From contig NZ_BCTA01000026.1 of NCBI RefSeq assembly GCF_001570485.1, positions 300,124 through 364,123 of the forward strand: 64,000 nt of DNA. Direction: 5' to 3'. Position numbers and translations under genes: made by a program. This stretch comes from Mycolicibacterium novocastrense (GTDB taxonomy: Bacteria > Actinomycetota > Actinomycetes > Mycobacteriales > Mycobacteriaceae). Below the pieces are notes generated by a model that was not told where the DNA came from, did not search any database, and was given only the letters and a program-made list of their open reading frames with translations. Below, piece after piece: positions 47,355-57,504 of this stretch; position 1 is the stretch's first letter; every line of letters begins with the position of its first letter.

Positions 47355-48668
47355 TCAGAACGCGGTCAGGTAGTTGTCGATCTCCCATGTGGTGACCGCG
47401 CTGTGGTAGGCGAAGAACTCGTCGCGCTTGAGGTTCGCGAAGTAGGAGGCCACGCCGTCACCGGTGGCGTCCAGCACACCGGCGACGACGGGATCGCTTT
47501 CGAGCTCGTCGACCGCGTGCAGCAGTGTGGCGGGCAGCGGTGAACGATGCTGAGCGGCAACGGGTCCGGGGTCGGTGCTGCGCTTGATCCCGTCCAGGCC
47601 GGCGCCCAGAGCGGCCGCGATCGCCAGGTACGGGTTGGCCGAGCCGTCGCTGCCCCGCAACTCGATGCGCTGGGCGTCGGGCACCCGGATGTAGTGCGTG
47701 CGGTCGTTGCCGCCGTAGCTCGGGGTGTTCGGTGACCAGGAAGCACCCGACGCCGTCGTGGTGGCCCTGGTTCGCTTGTAGGAGTTGACGGTTGGCGCGA
47801 CGACCGCCTGTAGCGCGCACGCGTGCTCGAGTATCCCGCCGAGGAACGCGTAGGCCGTTTCGGACAGGCCGAGGCCGTGTTCATCGGGTTCGTCGGGTCC
47901 AGCCGGAAACACCGGCCGGCCCGCGCTGGTCAGCGACACATGTAGGTGCAGACCGCTGCCCGTGCGGTCGGCGAACGGTTTGGGCATGAAGGTGGCCACC
48001 ATTCCGCGCTCGGCGGCGATCGTCGAGAGCAGATAGCGCAGCGTCACGACCCGGTCGGCGGTGGTGAGCGCGTCGGCGAACTCGAAGTTCTGCTCGAACT
48101 GACCGTTGCCGTCCTCGTGGTCGTTGGCGTAGTTGGACCAGCCCAGCTGGTTCATCGCCCGGGAGATGGCGGTGAGGTGGTCGTACATCCGGGTGACGCC
48201 ACGCGCGTCGTAACAGGGCTGGGCGGCCGTGTCGGCGGCGTCGGCGGTGCACAGCCCGCCATCGGTGGTGCGGCGCAACAGGAAGTACTCGACTTCGGCG
48301 CCCACCCACGGCTCGAATCCGGCGTCGGCGGCCTGCTCGATCAGCGCCTTGAGGATGACGCGCGGCGCGTACGGCCACGGCGCCCCCTCGACGTGCGGGT
48401 CGCAGTGCACGATCGCCAGCCCGTCCTTGATGAACGGGATCGGGGTGAACGACTCGACGTCCGGGATCGCCATCATGTCAGGGTCTTTGGGCTCCTGGCC
48501 CATCGCTCCGACGGCGTATCCGGCGAACCCGACGCCGTCGGTCGCGAGCAGCTCGACCGCCTCGACGGGAACCAACTTGGCGCACGGCTTGCCGCGCAGG
48601 TCGACGAACAGAGCGAGGATGAACGTCGTCCCCGACTCCTCGGCCAGGGTGGCCAGATCTTTGGACAT
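47355..48668 (-). CDS. glnT: Type III glutamine synthetase (GlnT; possibly gamma-glutamylmethylamide synthetase)
   Basis: 437 residues from ATG 48668. Glutamine synthetase fold: VGAEVEYFLLRR with metal Glu, EDGNGQFEQNFEFADAL, MPKPFADRTGSGLHLHVSL, VAPTVNSYKRTR and IELRGSDGSANPYLAIAAAL. This GlnT/type III branch also contains GmaS, which joins methylamine to glutamate. No adenylylation-loop Tyr motif (NLYDLP) is visible. Between amt and the split synthase genes, it could make glutamine or gamma-glutamylmethylamide as substrate for them. Its N terminus is preceded by a perfect hairpin downstream of amt. Confidence 0.9.
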   Translation of the reverse strand: MSKDLATLAEESGTTFILALFVDLRGKPCAKLVPVEAVELLATDGVGFAGYAVGAMGQEPKDPDMMAIPDVESFTPIPFIKDGLAIVHCDPHVEGAPWPYAPRVILKALIEQAADAGFEPWVGAEVEYFLLRRTTDGGLCTADAADTAAQPCYDARGVTRMYDHLTAISRAMNQLGWSNYANDHEDGNGQFEQNFEFADALTTADRVVTLRYLLSTIAAERGMVATFMPKPFADRTGSGLHLHVSLTSAGRPVFPAGPDEPDEHGLGLSETAYAFLGGILEHACALQAVVAPTVNSYKRTRATTTASGASWSPNTPSYGGNDRTHYIRVPDAQRIELRGSDGSANPYLAIAAALGAGLDGIKRSTDPGPVAAQHRSPLPATLLHAVDELESDPVVAGVLDATGDGVASYFANLKRDEFFAYHSAVTTWEIDNYLTAF

Positions 48669-48734
48669 TGCTTTCGAACCTGTCTTCTGTAATGAATCTC
48701 TGTGTCGTGGAAGGAAACTCGAAAGGGCCGAAAT

Positions 48735-48765
48735 GGCCGGCGCGGCAACGTACGCCGCGCCGGCC
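48735..48765. terminator. Perfect 12-bp hairpin between amt and glnT
   Basis: GGCCGGCGCGGC (48735-48746) and GCCGCGCCGGCC (48754-48765) pair without mismatch around AACGTAC. It lies 10 bp beyond the amt stop and 67 bp upstream of the glnT start, on the same transcript direction. There is no T tract, as is usual in mycobacteria. It may lower read-through so that amt is made in excess, or it may end the amt transcript. Confidence 0.8.
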
Positions 48766-48774
48766 GGGTCCGGG

Positions 48775-50025
48775 TCAGGCGGGTTGCAGTGCGTACGCCG
48801 AGTCGCGGTGGAACTTGGCGTCGATGCCGGTCGCCTCCTCATCGGGCGAGATGCGGATGCCCATCGTCTTCTTGATCGCGAAGGCGATGATGAACGCCAC
48901 AACGAACGAGTACGCCATGACCGCACCCGCGGCAACCGCCTGCTTCCACAGCTGCTCGATGCCGCCGCCGTAGAACAGGCCATTGGTGGCGCCGGGCATC
49001 GCCTCGCTGGCGAAGAAGCCGATCAGCAGCGTTCCGATGAGGCCACCGACGAGGTGCACCCCGACGACGTCGAGGCTGTCGTCGTAGCCGAACCGGTCCT
49101 TGAGGCCGACGGCATACACGCAGATCGCGCCCGCGATCGCGCCGACGCAGATGGCGCCGACCGGTGTCACCGAACCGCAGGCGGGGGTGATCGCCACAAG
49201 CCCGGTGATCGCACCCGAGGCCGCGCCGACACCGGTGACGTGGCCGGTCTTGATCTTCTCGAAGGTCAGCCAGGCCAGCGTCGCCGCGCACGTCGCGACG
49301 AACGTGGTCACCATGACGATCGCCGCCGATGTGCCCGCGGACAGGGCCGAACCGCCGTTGAAGGCATACCAGCCCGCCCACAGCAGGCCCGCGCCGAGCA
49401 GGGTCAGCGGCACGTTGTGAGGCTTGCGGCTGCCGAACAGCGCCGAACGGCCCAGCACGATCGCGATGGCCAGCGCCGCTGCGCCGGCGTTGATGTGCAC
49501 CGCGGTGCCACCGGCGAAGTCCAGGGCACCGAGCTTGTTGGCGATCCAGCCGCCGACCGAACCCTCGGTCACCACGCCGTCGAACGCGAACACCCAGTGC
49601 GCGGCGGGGAAGTACACCAGCACGGCCCACAGGCCGGCGAAGACCATCCAGGCGCTGAACTTCATCCGATCCGCCGCCGCACCGGAGATGAGCGCGACGG
49701 TGATCGCGGCGAACAGGGCCTGGAACAAAGCGAACAAACTGATCGGCAGGCCGTCGACGGTCGTCATCGCCTCGGTCAGGTCGGTCAACCCGTCGAATTC
49801 GGTGAAGCTGCCGATGAATCCGCCGTAGGACGTGCCGAACACCATCGAGAAGCCGAACAGTACCCAGAGGACGCCGACGAGCGCCGCGGCGCCGAACGTC
49901 ATCATCATCATGTTGGTCGAGCTCTTCACCGACACCATGCCGCCGTAGAAGAGCGCGAGACCCGGGATCATCAGCGTGAGCGCGATGATGCAACACAGCA
50001 TGAACGCCGTGGTTCCTGTATCCAT
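48775..50025 (-). CDS. amt: Ammonium/methylammonium transporter
   Basis: 416 residues from ATG 50025, with AGGAG 7 bases ahead. Eleven hydrophobic segments. Amt signatures: MIPGLALFYGGMVSVKSSTN, DFAGGTAVHINAGAAALAIA (pore His), LLWAGWYAFNGGSALSAG and VVGVHLVGGLIGTLLIGFFA (second pore His). Amt channels carry NH4+/NH3 and methylammonium. In M. smegmatis the corresponding amt-glnT-glutamate synthase-like block is strongly GlnR-induced under nitrogen limitation (from memory). No glnK/glnD follows here. Confidence 0.95.
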   Translation of the reverse strand: MDTGTTAFMLCCIIALTLMIPGLALFYGGMVSVKSSTNMMMMTFGAAALVGVLWVLFGFSMVFGTSYGGFIGSFTEFDGLTDLTEAMTTVDGLPISLFALFQALFAAITVALISGAAADRMKFSAWMVFAGLWAVLVYFPAAHWVFAFDGVVTEGSVGGWIANKLGALDFAGGTAVHINAGAAALAIAIVLGRSALFGSRKPHNVPLTLLGAGLLWAGWYAFNGGSALSAGTSAAIVMVTTFVATCAATLAWLTFEKIKTGHVTGVGAASGAITGLVAITPACGSVTPVGAICVGAIAGAICVYAVGLKDRFGYDDSLDVVGVHLVGGLIGTLLIGFFASEAMPGATNGLFYGGGIEQLWKQAVAAGAVMAYSFVVAFIIAFAIKKTMGIRISPDEEATGIDAKFHRDSAYALQPA

Positions 50026-50079
50026 TAACCATCTCCTGAAAGTGATGCGGCCCGATTCGGGGCCGTTCACTGTCAGTAA

Positions 50080-50098
50080 TCAACGTTTCTGTTACGTG
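50080..50098. promoter_or_regulatory. Candidate GlnR box upstream of amt
   Basis: CAACGTTTCTGTTACG contains AC at 50083-50084 and AC at 50094-50095 separated by nine bases, the AC-N9-AC form recalled for mycobacterial GlnR sites. It lies 55-73 bp upstream of the amt start and 60 bp from the divergent gene's start. Confidence 0.45.
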
Positions 50099-50157
50099 GA
50101 CCGGCTCGCGAGGTTGCGCGTACGTTACGAATCCGGCGCCTGGCTAGAGTTGCGGCG

Positions 50158-50610
50158 GTGATGAGTCTTGATCGGCGATGGTGGGTGGCGATCGCCGTCG
50201 TGGTGATCGCGATCGTGGCACTGGTCTACAGCCAACTGCAGCAACCGCCTGAAGAATGCCGTCCGGTCCTCGACTTCCTCGAATACAACCAGCAGCAGAA
50301 CGACTTGATCAGCTCGAAGAGCGAGGGCGCCGAGGGCCCGCCCACCGCGGCCGAGGAGTTGGCCTACCGGGAATGGGCCGACGGCCTCTCCGAGCGCGCG
50401 CGCAAGATCGACACCCCCGAGCTGCGGTTCACCGCGGTCGAAGTCGCCGACCTCGCCGGGCTGTTCGTCCAGAAGTTGCCCCAGGCGCGCGCGGAGACGC
50501 AGAACAGGGCTCCGGGCGCCCCGGCGCCGGAGATCTACTACGAGATGTCGGCGCTCGACAACCAACTACGGCGCAAGCTCGCCGAGCTGTCCGAGGCCTG
50601 CACGAACTGA
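50158..50610 (+). CDS. Membrane-anchored exported protein, function unknown
   Basis: 150 residues, GTG start. A single N-terminal membrane segment (WWVAIAVVVIAIVALVYSQL, ~8-27) and an outside helical domain with two cysteines (EECRPVLDFLEYNQQQNDLI and the C-terminal ELSEACTN). Actinobacterial hypothetical. Divergent from amt, it may share the nitrogen-controlled promoter region, but no function follows from the sequence. The acylase gene starts 12 bp downstream. Confidence 0.68.
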   Translation: MMSLDRRWWVAIAVVVIAIVALVYSQLQQPPEECRPVLDFLEYNQQQNDLISSKSEGAEGPPTAAEELAYREWADGLSERARKIDTPELRFTAVEVADLAGLFVQKLPQARAETQNRAPGAPAPEIYYEMSALDNQLRRKLAELSEACTN

Positions 50611-50622
50611 GCGCCTCATACG

Positions 50623-51615
50623 ATGCGTGTCGTGTGCACCCGCGTCGTCTACCTCGGAACCGATAACCGCAACATCACCGGCCGCTCCATGGACTGGAAG
50701 TCGGAGATCCAAACGAATCTGTGGGCGCTGCCGCGCGGCATCCACCGAACCGGTCAGGCCGGCACCGGCTCCGCGGAGTGGACGTCGAAGTACGGCAGCG
50801 TGGTCGCGACCGGCTACGACATCAGCACAACCGATGGCGTGAACGAGGCCGGACTCGTGGTCAACCTGCTGTGGCTGGCCGAATCGGTGTATCCCGCCGA
50901 AACCGCCGGGGGTCCCGCGGTTTCGCTGGCGCTGTGGGGCCAGTACGTGCTCGACAACTTCGCGACGGTTGGCGAGGCGGTGGCGGCGCTGACCGCCACC
51001 CCGCTGCGGGTGGCCACCGCCCAGGTCCCCGGTGAGGAGCGGATGGCGACGCTGCACCTGGCGATGTCGGATGCCGGCGGCGACAGCGCGATCGTCGAGT
51101 ACATCGACGGTGAGCAGGTCGTTCACCACGGCAGCCAATACCGGGTGATGACGAACTCGCCGACCTTCGACAAGCAGCTGGCGATCAGCGAGTACTGGAA
51201 GCAGATCGGCGGCACCGTGATGCTGCCGGGGACCAACCGCGCCGCGGACCGGTTCGTGCGCGCGTCGTTCTACATCGACGCGGTCCCCAAGACCGACGAC
51301 CCGCTGCTGGCCGCCGCGACGGTGTTCAGCGTCGTGCGCAACGCGTCGGTGCCGTACGGGATCTCCACACCCGACGAGCCGAACATCTCGACCACTCGCT
51401 GGCGCACGGTCGTCGACCACAAGGCGCTGCGCTACTTCTTCGAGTCGGCGCTGTCGCCGAACACGTTCTGGGTCGAGCTGAGCAACCTCGACTTCTCGCC
51501 GGGCGCCCCGACGCTGCGGCTGCCGCTCGGCGAGGGCGAGAAGACGATCTACGCCGGTGATGCCAGCGCAAGGTTCGAGGAAGCCGACCCGTTCCCGTTC
51601 CTCGGAGTTGCCTGA
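50623..51615 (+). CDS. Linear-amide C-N hydrolase (choloylglycine hydrolase/penicillin V acylase family)
   Basis: 330 residues from ATG 50623. Ntn-hydrolase fold: MRVVCTRVVY places the nucleophile Cys at residue 5, so four residues must be removed to expose it. Other active-site blocks are GRSMDWKSE (Arg/Asp), TDGVNEAGLVVNLLWL, IDGEQVVHHGSQYRVMTNSP (Asn) and NRAADRFVRASFY (Arg). Possible substrates are penicillin V, bile-acid conjugates or N-acyl homoserine lactones. There is no signal peptide, so it acts in the cytoplasm or is exported by another route. The family assignment is firm, the substrate is not. Confidence 0.88.
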   Translation: MRVVCTRVVYLGTDNRNITGRSMDWKSEIQTNLWALPRGIHRTGQAGTGSAEWTSKYGSVVATGYDISTTDGVNEAGLVVNLLWLAESVYPAETAGGPAVSLALWGQYVLDNFATVGEAVAALTATPLRVATAQVPGEERMATLHLAMSDAGGDSAIVEYIDGEQVVHHGSQYRVMTNSPTFDKQLAISEYWKQIGGTVMLPGTNRAADRFVRASFYIDAVPKTDDPLLAAATVFSVVRNASVPYGISTPDEPNISTTRWRTVVDHKALRYFFESALSPNTFWVELSNLDFSPGAPTLRLPLGEGEKTIYAGDASARFEEADPFPFLGVA

Positions 51616-51716
51616 TCGTCGCGGGTTCCCGCCGGCCCACCACGGGGGAAAGAAATCGGATGCGCGCAGCCCTTATCCTTGTTGGGATCCTTCCCAGCAC
51701 TTGAAAGGCTTGATCA

Positions 51717-54020
<2,304 letters not shown>

Positions 54021-54021
54021 T

Positions 54022-55164
54022 TTGCGTCGGGACCGACGTTTCGGCGGGAAATCGCGACTGCTTTCAGCCATTTCGTCGGTCTCGGCGCTGGGTCTCGTCG
54101 CGGCGCCATGGGCTTTCGCCCAGCCCGCGCCGATCCCCGATCCCGTGTTGCCGCCGCTGGCGCCCGGGCAGGTGATCAGGATCGGTCCGACGGCCGGAAC
54201 CGGAACCCCGACACGCGATTACGGTATCGGGGCCACGGATCTGTGCGAGTTCATGGAGTTTCCCAGCGGCATCCTGCAGGTGTGCGGCGACAGTTTCGCC
54301 GGGCAGGGAGTCGGCTACGGAGGGTGGTTCTCGCCGATCGCATTGCACGTCGAGACGGAATCGATCGGCGACCCGGGTGGCGTGCGCTACGACGGTGTGA
54401 CCGGAACCGACCGTCCGCTGCTGGCCGATCCGACGCCACCGGGCATGTCGCAACTGCCGGCGGGCGTCGTTCAGATCAACCGGCAGAACTACCTGATGGT
54501 CACCACCGTGCGTGAGCTTGATCCGCAGAGCTCACGGCTGGTGAAAGCCAACCCGGCGCAAGGTAATTGGCCAACGCTGCCGGACTCTGAGCGTGCCGCC
54601 TCCTATGCCGACGGCAGGCAGTCGCAGATCAGCGGCTACTACGACCCGATCCCGCGCGCCGACTCCGAAACCGGGTGGGTGTACATCGTGGCCAACAACT
54701 TCGACCGCAGCGCGCCGCTGGAGCTGTATCGGGCCACGCCGCAGGAGTTCGAGGACCGGTCGAGTTGGCAAGGCTGGTCGGCAGATTCCGGGTGGGGCAG
54801 CCCGCCGACACCGCTGTGGCCGGACGCGGTCGGCGAGATGAGCATCCGTCAGATCGACGGGAAAACCGTGCTGTCGTATTTCAACGCCAGCACCGGGAAC
54901 ATGGAGATGCGGGTGGCCAACGACCCCACCGGGCTGGGCACCGCGCCGGTGACGACCGTCGTCGTGGCCTCCGAATGGCCCGACCCGGCAGACCATCTCG
55001 GGCCACCGGAGAGCAACCGCCTGGCCCAACCGTACGGCGGCTACATCTCACCGGGATCGACGCTCGACGAGGTGCGGGTGTTCGTCAGTCAGTGGAACAC
55101 CGGACCGCGCGGCGGGTCGCCGTACCGGGTGATCCAGTTCGCGGTCAACCCGTTCAAGCCTTAG
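54022..55164 (+). CDS. Secreted DUF4185 protein (predicted beta-propeller hydrolase-like)
   Basis: 380 residues from a TTG start 1 bp after asd. Signal peptide LLSAISSVSALGLVAAPWAF with likely cleavage after AFA. Mature part: Pro-rich start (PIPDPVLPPLAPG), then the DUF4185 domain with ATDLCEFMEFPSGILQVCGD, WVYIVANNFDRSAPLELYRA and a C-terminal EVRVFVSQWNTGP. The family resembles five-bladed propeller glycoside hydrolases. Rv3707c by position. The zero-gap coupling to asd is conserved and unexplained. The stop is 13 bp from the convergent oxygenase gene. Confidence 0.8.
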   Translation: MRRDRRFGGKSRLLSAISSVSALGLVAAPWAFAQPAPIPDPVLPPLAPGQVIRIGPTAGTGTPTRDYGIGATDLCEFMEFPSGILQVCGDSFAGQGVGYGGWFSPIALHVETESIGDPGGVRYDGVTGTDRPLLADPTPPGMSQLPAGVVQINRQNYLMVTTVRELDPQSSRLVKANPAQGNWPTLPDSERAASYADGRQSQISGYYDPIPRADSETGWVYIVANNFDRSAPLELYRATPQEFEDRSSWQGWSADSGWGSPPTPLWPDAVGEMSIRQIDGKTVLSYFNASTGNMEMRVANDPTGLGTAPVTTVVVASEWPDPADHLGPPESNRLAQPYGGYISPGSTLDEVRVFVSQWNTGPRGGSPYRVIQFAVNPFKP

Positions 55165-55177
55165 TCATAACACCGGG

Positions 55178-56395
55178 TCAGGCGACGGTGCTGACGTGCT
55201 CGGCCGACTCGCCGATGGTGGCGCCGTCGTCGCCGATGATCGTGCGCATCAACACCTGGTGCTCGCGGTCGCCGCGCGCGGTTGCCCTCGCGATACCGCC
55301 GGGCAGGGCGACCGCGGCCACACTGCGGGCCAGGTTCACCGGTAGCCGCAGCACCGGATACCACGGCAGATGGGGGCGCAGGCCCAGTGCGCGCATCGTG
55401 CGCGGCCCCAGAAAGCCGCTGGTGACCGAAAGATGTTGGGCCCGTGCGATACGACGCCGGATCGCGGGCATCGTGTCGTAGTGCCAGATCATCGGGTCGT
55501 CGGCCATCGGAACCGCCAGCTGCCTCGACGACTCGTCGGGTTCGGCGAGCGCGCCCAGGGTGTGATAGAGCACCCGGATGCTGTCGCGGAACCCGCGCGG
55601 CAGCCACTCGTCCTCCACGCCCATCAACCATCCGACATAGCGGGTCAAGTGTGCGACAGCGTCATAGTCCTTCGGCCGCAACACGATTCCCATCCCCACG
55701 ACGCCGACGGCAGGTGCGACCAGCGCGCCGATCAGCGTCGCCGCCATATCGGTCTGGTTGATCGGGACGCCCCAGTCATCGGCGCGCCAGTCGGGCATCG
55801 CGGACACATGGCGGCGTACCAGTCCGTGGATGAGCCGAACCCGAAGGGTGGACCGGTAACCGGCGCCCAGGTGCTCGAGACCACCGTCGGAGATGACGTC
55901 CATCGCCCACTGCATCGTCTCGGCGAAGCGCTTGTTCGAACCCTTCTCCAGGGCGCCGGTGCGCAACAGCGTCTTGTTGAAACCCGAGAACTGGTAGCCG
56001 CCGAGCAGTGACACGTCACGTGCGACGTACATGCCGTCGGCGCCGCCACGACGCAGCGCCTGCGCACCGCGGCGCAGTTTCACCGGGTCGACCCAGTCGG
56101 GCAGCTTCTCCACGGCCGTGAAGAATTCGCGCAACGGTTCCGGGGCGTCGGGAACCGCGTCGATTCCGTAGGTGAGCGCCCGGTCGAACAACGGGCGGGT
56201 CTGCTTCACGCCGACGCCTGACATCCACTCGACGAGGCGGTCCATCGGTTCGTCCCCGACGGTCAGCCGCTCACCCAGCCTGCGCCACTGCGCCGGTGTG
56301 GGCTCGCCGATGGCCAGCGCCTTGGCGATGACGCGGATGCCGGCCGGGACGGGGCGAGGCCGCTCCGGGTGACGCGTCGGGATCGGGCGCTGCAT
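55178..56395 (-). CDS. MpaB/DUF2236-family oxygenase-like protein
   Basis: 405 residues from ATG 56395 (MQRPIPTRHPERPRP). The DUF2236 domain (latex-clearing-protein fold) occupies ~95-330: SLLGGYQFSGFNKTLLRTGA, LRVRLIHGLVRRHV with the heme-site Arg/His region, NQTDMAATLIGALVAPAVG, HLTRYVGWLMGVEDEWLP and the C-terminal RAQHLSVTSGFLGPRTMRAL. The family includes rubber oxygenase and fungal MpaB, which cleave double bonds with heme b. No signal peptide. Substrate unknown; a lipid is plausible. It is a single gene between convergent and divergent neighbours. Confidence 0.83.
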   Translation of the reverse strand: MQRPIPTRHPERPRPVPAGIRVIAKALAIGEPTPAQWRRLGERLTVGDEPMDRLVEWMSGVGVKQTRPLFDRALTYGIDAVPDAPEPLREFFTAVEKLPDWVDPVKLRRGAQALRRGGADGMYVARDVSLLGGYQFSGFNKTLLRTGALEKGSNKRFAETMQWAMDVISDGGLEHLGAGYRSTLRVRLIHGLVRRHVSAMPDWRADDWGVPINQTDMAATLIGALVAPAVGVVGMGIVLRPKDYDAVAHLTRYVGWLMGVEDEWLPRGFRDSIRVLYHTLGALAEPDESSRQLAVPMADDPMIWHYDTMPAIRRRIARAQHLSVTSGFLGPRTMRALGLRPHLPWYPVLRLPVNLARSVAAVALPGGIARATARGDREHQVLMRTIIGDDGATIGESAEHVSTVA

Positions 56396-56550
56396 GGTCT
56401 CTGGCTTCCCTTCCGGCAACTGACAACGCGTGTAGTCGAAACTATTCTGCGGCCTGAGCGGTGTCAATCGGCGGACCGACGGCCGCTTTCACAGCCGACT
56501 CATAGGTGCCACATGACGGGCTCATCGAAACGGCTCGCATGATGGCAGCC

Positions 56551-56931
56551 ATGACCGAAACACCATCAGAACCGGCCACCACCCCCGTGGTCGCGGGACC
56601 CCACCCTGATCACCTGACCCCGCGCCGCTCCAAGCTCGGCGCCGCTGCCGCATGGGTCGGCATTGCCGCCGGTGTCGTGTTCATCGTCGCGGTGATCTTC
56701 TTCTCCGGTTTCATCCTCGGTGCGCACTCGGGAGGCCACCACCGCGGCGGCCATCACGGTGGCCACGATCGCGACGTCGCGATCTTCCATCGTGGACCGC
56801 CGCCGGGAGGCCCGATGATGCCGGGCGGACCGGGTCAGCGACCGCCGTTCGGGCCGGGCGCCGACGGGCCGCGGTTCCAGCCGCCGCAGGCCCCCGAGGC
56901 TCCGACCACGACGGCGCCGTCGCGTCCGTAG
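56551..56931 (+). CDS. Small membrane protein with His/Gly- and Pro-rich tail
   Basis: 126 residues from ATG 56551; ATG 56539 or 56542 would add three or four residues. One membrane segment (AWVGIAAGVVFIVAVIFFSG, ~34-55). A GGHHRGGHHGGHDRD stretch follows that could bind metal, then a Pro/Gly-rich tail ending APTTTAPSRP. Low complexity makes any assignment unsafe. The tail is probably outside the membrane. A 66-bp palindromic element follows the stop. Confidence 0.68.
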   Translation: MTETPSEPATTPVVAGPHPDHLTPRRSKLGAAAAWVGIAAGVVFIVAVIFFSGFILGAHSGGHHRGGHHGGHDRDVAIFHRGPPPGGPMMPGGPGQRPPFGPGADGPRFQPPQAPEAPTTTAPSRP

Positions 56932-56943
56932 AGCCATCCCCCT

Positions 56944-57009
56944 CTGGTGTGCACTCAGATCGACAATGGGCCGTGAATCGGCCGAACCGGCGATCTGAGT
57001 GCACACCAG
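56944..57009. repeat. 66-bp palindromic element with 19-bp perfect inverted arms
   Basis: CTGGTGTGCACTCAGATCG (56944-56962) and CGATCTGAGTGCACACCAG (56991-57009) are exact reverse complements. The 28-bp loop holds a second stem, GGCCG (56969-56973) with CGGCC (56979-56983). It sits between two genes of the same direction, 12 bp after a stop and 63 bp before the Ohr start. It could serve as a terminator or be a copy of a dispersed palindromic repeat. Confidence 0.9.
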
Positions 57010-57072
57010 CGCCGATACCCGGTGCGGGACGGGCGTCTTGCCGTCTACGCGTGGGCTGGCATGATCGAGCCC

Positions 57073-57501
57073 ATGAGCATTGAGGTCAAGTACACCGCAG
57101 AGTCCACCGCGTCCGGAGGCGGCCGTGACGGCCACGTCCGTTCCTCCGACGGCAAGATCGATCTCGACACCCGCCCGCCCAAGGAGCTCGGCGGCAGCGG
57201 CGAGGGCGTCAACCCCGAACTGCTGTTCTCGTCGGGTTACGCGGCATGCTTCCTCGGCGCACTGCGGCTGCAGGCCCGCAACAACAAGATCGACATCGAC
57301 GAAGCCACCTCGATCACCGCGCAGGTCGGCTTCGGACCGGACTCCGAGGGCGGGTTCGGGCTCACGGCTCACCTGATCGGCTACCTGCCCGGCCTCGAGC
57401 AGAGCGTGGCCGACGACCTGATGGCGAAGGCGCACGACTTCTGCCCGTACTCGAAGGCCACCCGCGGCAACATCGAAGTCAAGTTGTCCGCGAAGGTCTG
57501 A
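57073..57501 (+). CDS. ohr: Organic hydroperoxide resistance protein (Ohr/OsmC family)
   Basis: 142 residues from ATG 57073 (MSIEVKYTAESTASGGGRDG). Two redox cysteines: GYAACFLGALRLQARNN (peroxidatic) and AHDFCPYSKATRGNIEVKL (resolving). The Arg of LDTRPPKELGG completes the active site. It reduces organic and lipid hydroperoxides using lipoyl or mycothiol-linked donors. No MarR-type OhrR gene is adjacent. A 3-bp gap precedes the next gene, so the pair may be co-transcribed. Confidence 0.93.
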   Translation: MSIEVKYTAESTASGGGRDGHVRSSDGKIDLDTRPPKELGGSGEGVNPELLFSSGYAACFLGALRLQARNNKIDIDEATSITAQVGFGPDSEGGFGLTAHLIGYLPGLEQSVADDLMAKAHDFCPYSKATRGNIEVKLSAKV

Positions 57502-57504
57502 CCG

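Noticed and set aside
48669..48734. Second GlnR box in front of glnT
   Set aside because: AC steps are present but none have the nine-base spacing.
48229..50028. Long open frame antisense to glnT and amt (about 600 codons)
   Set aside because: Runs across two real genes and their intergenic hairpin; product is Arg/Asp/Gly-rich low-complexity.
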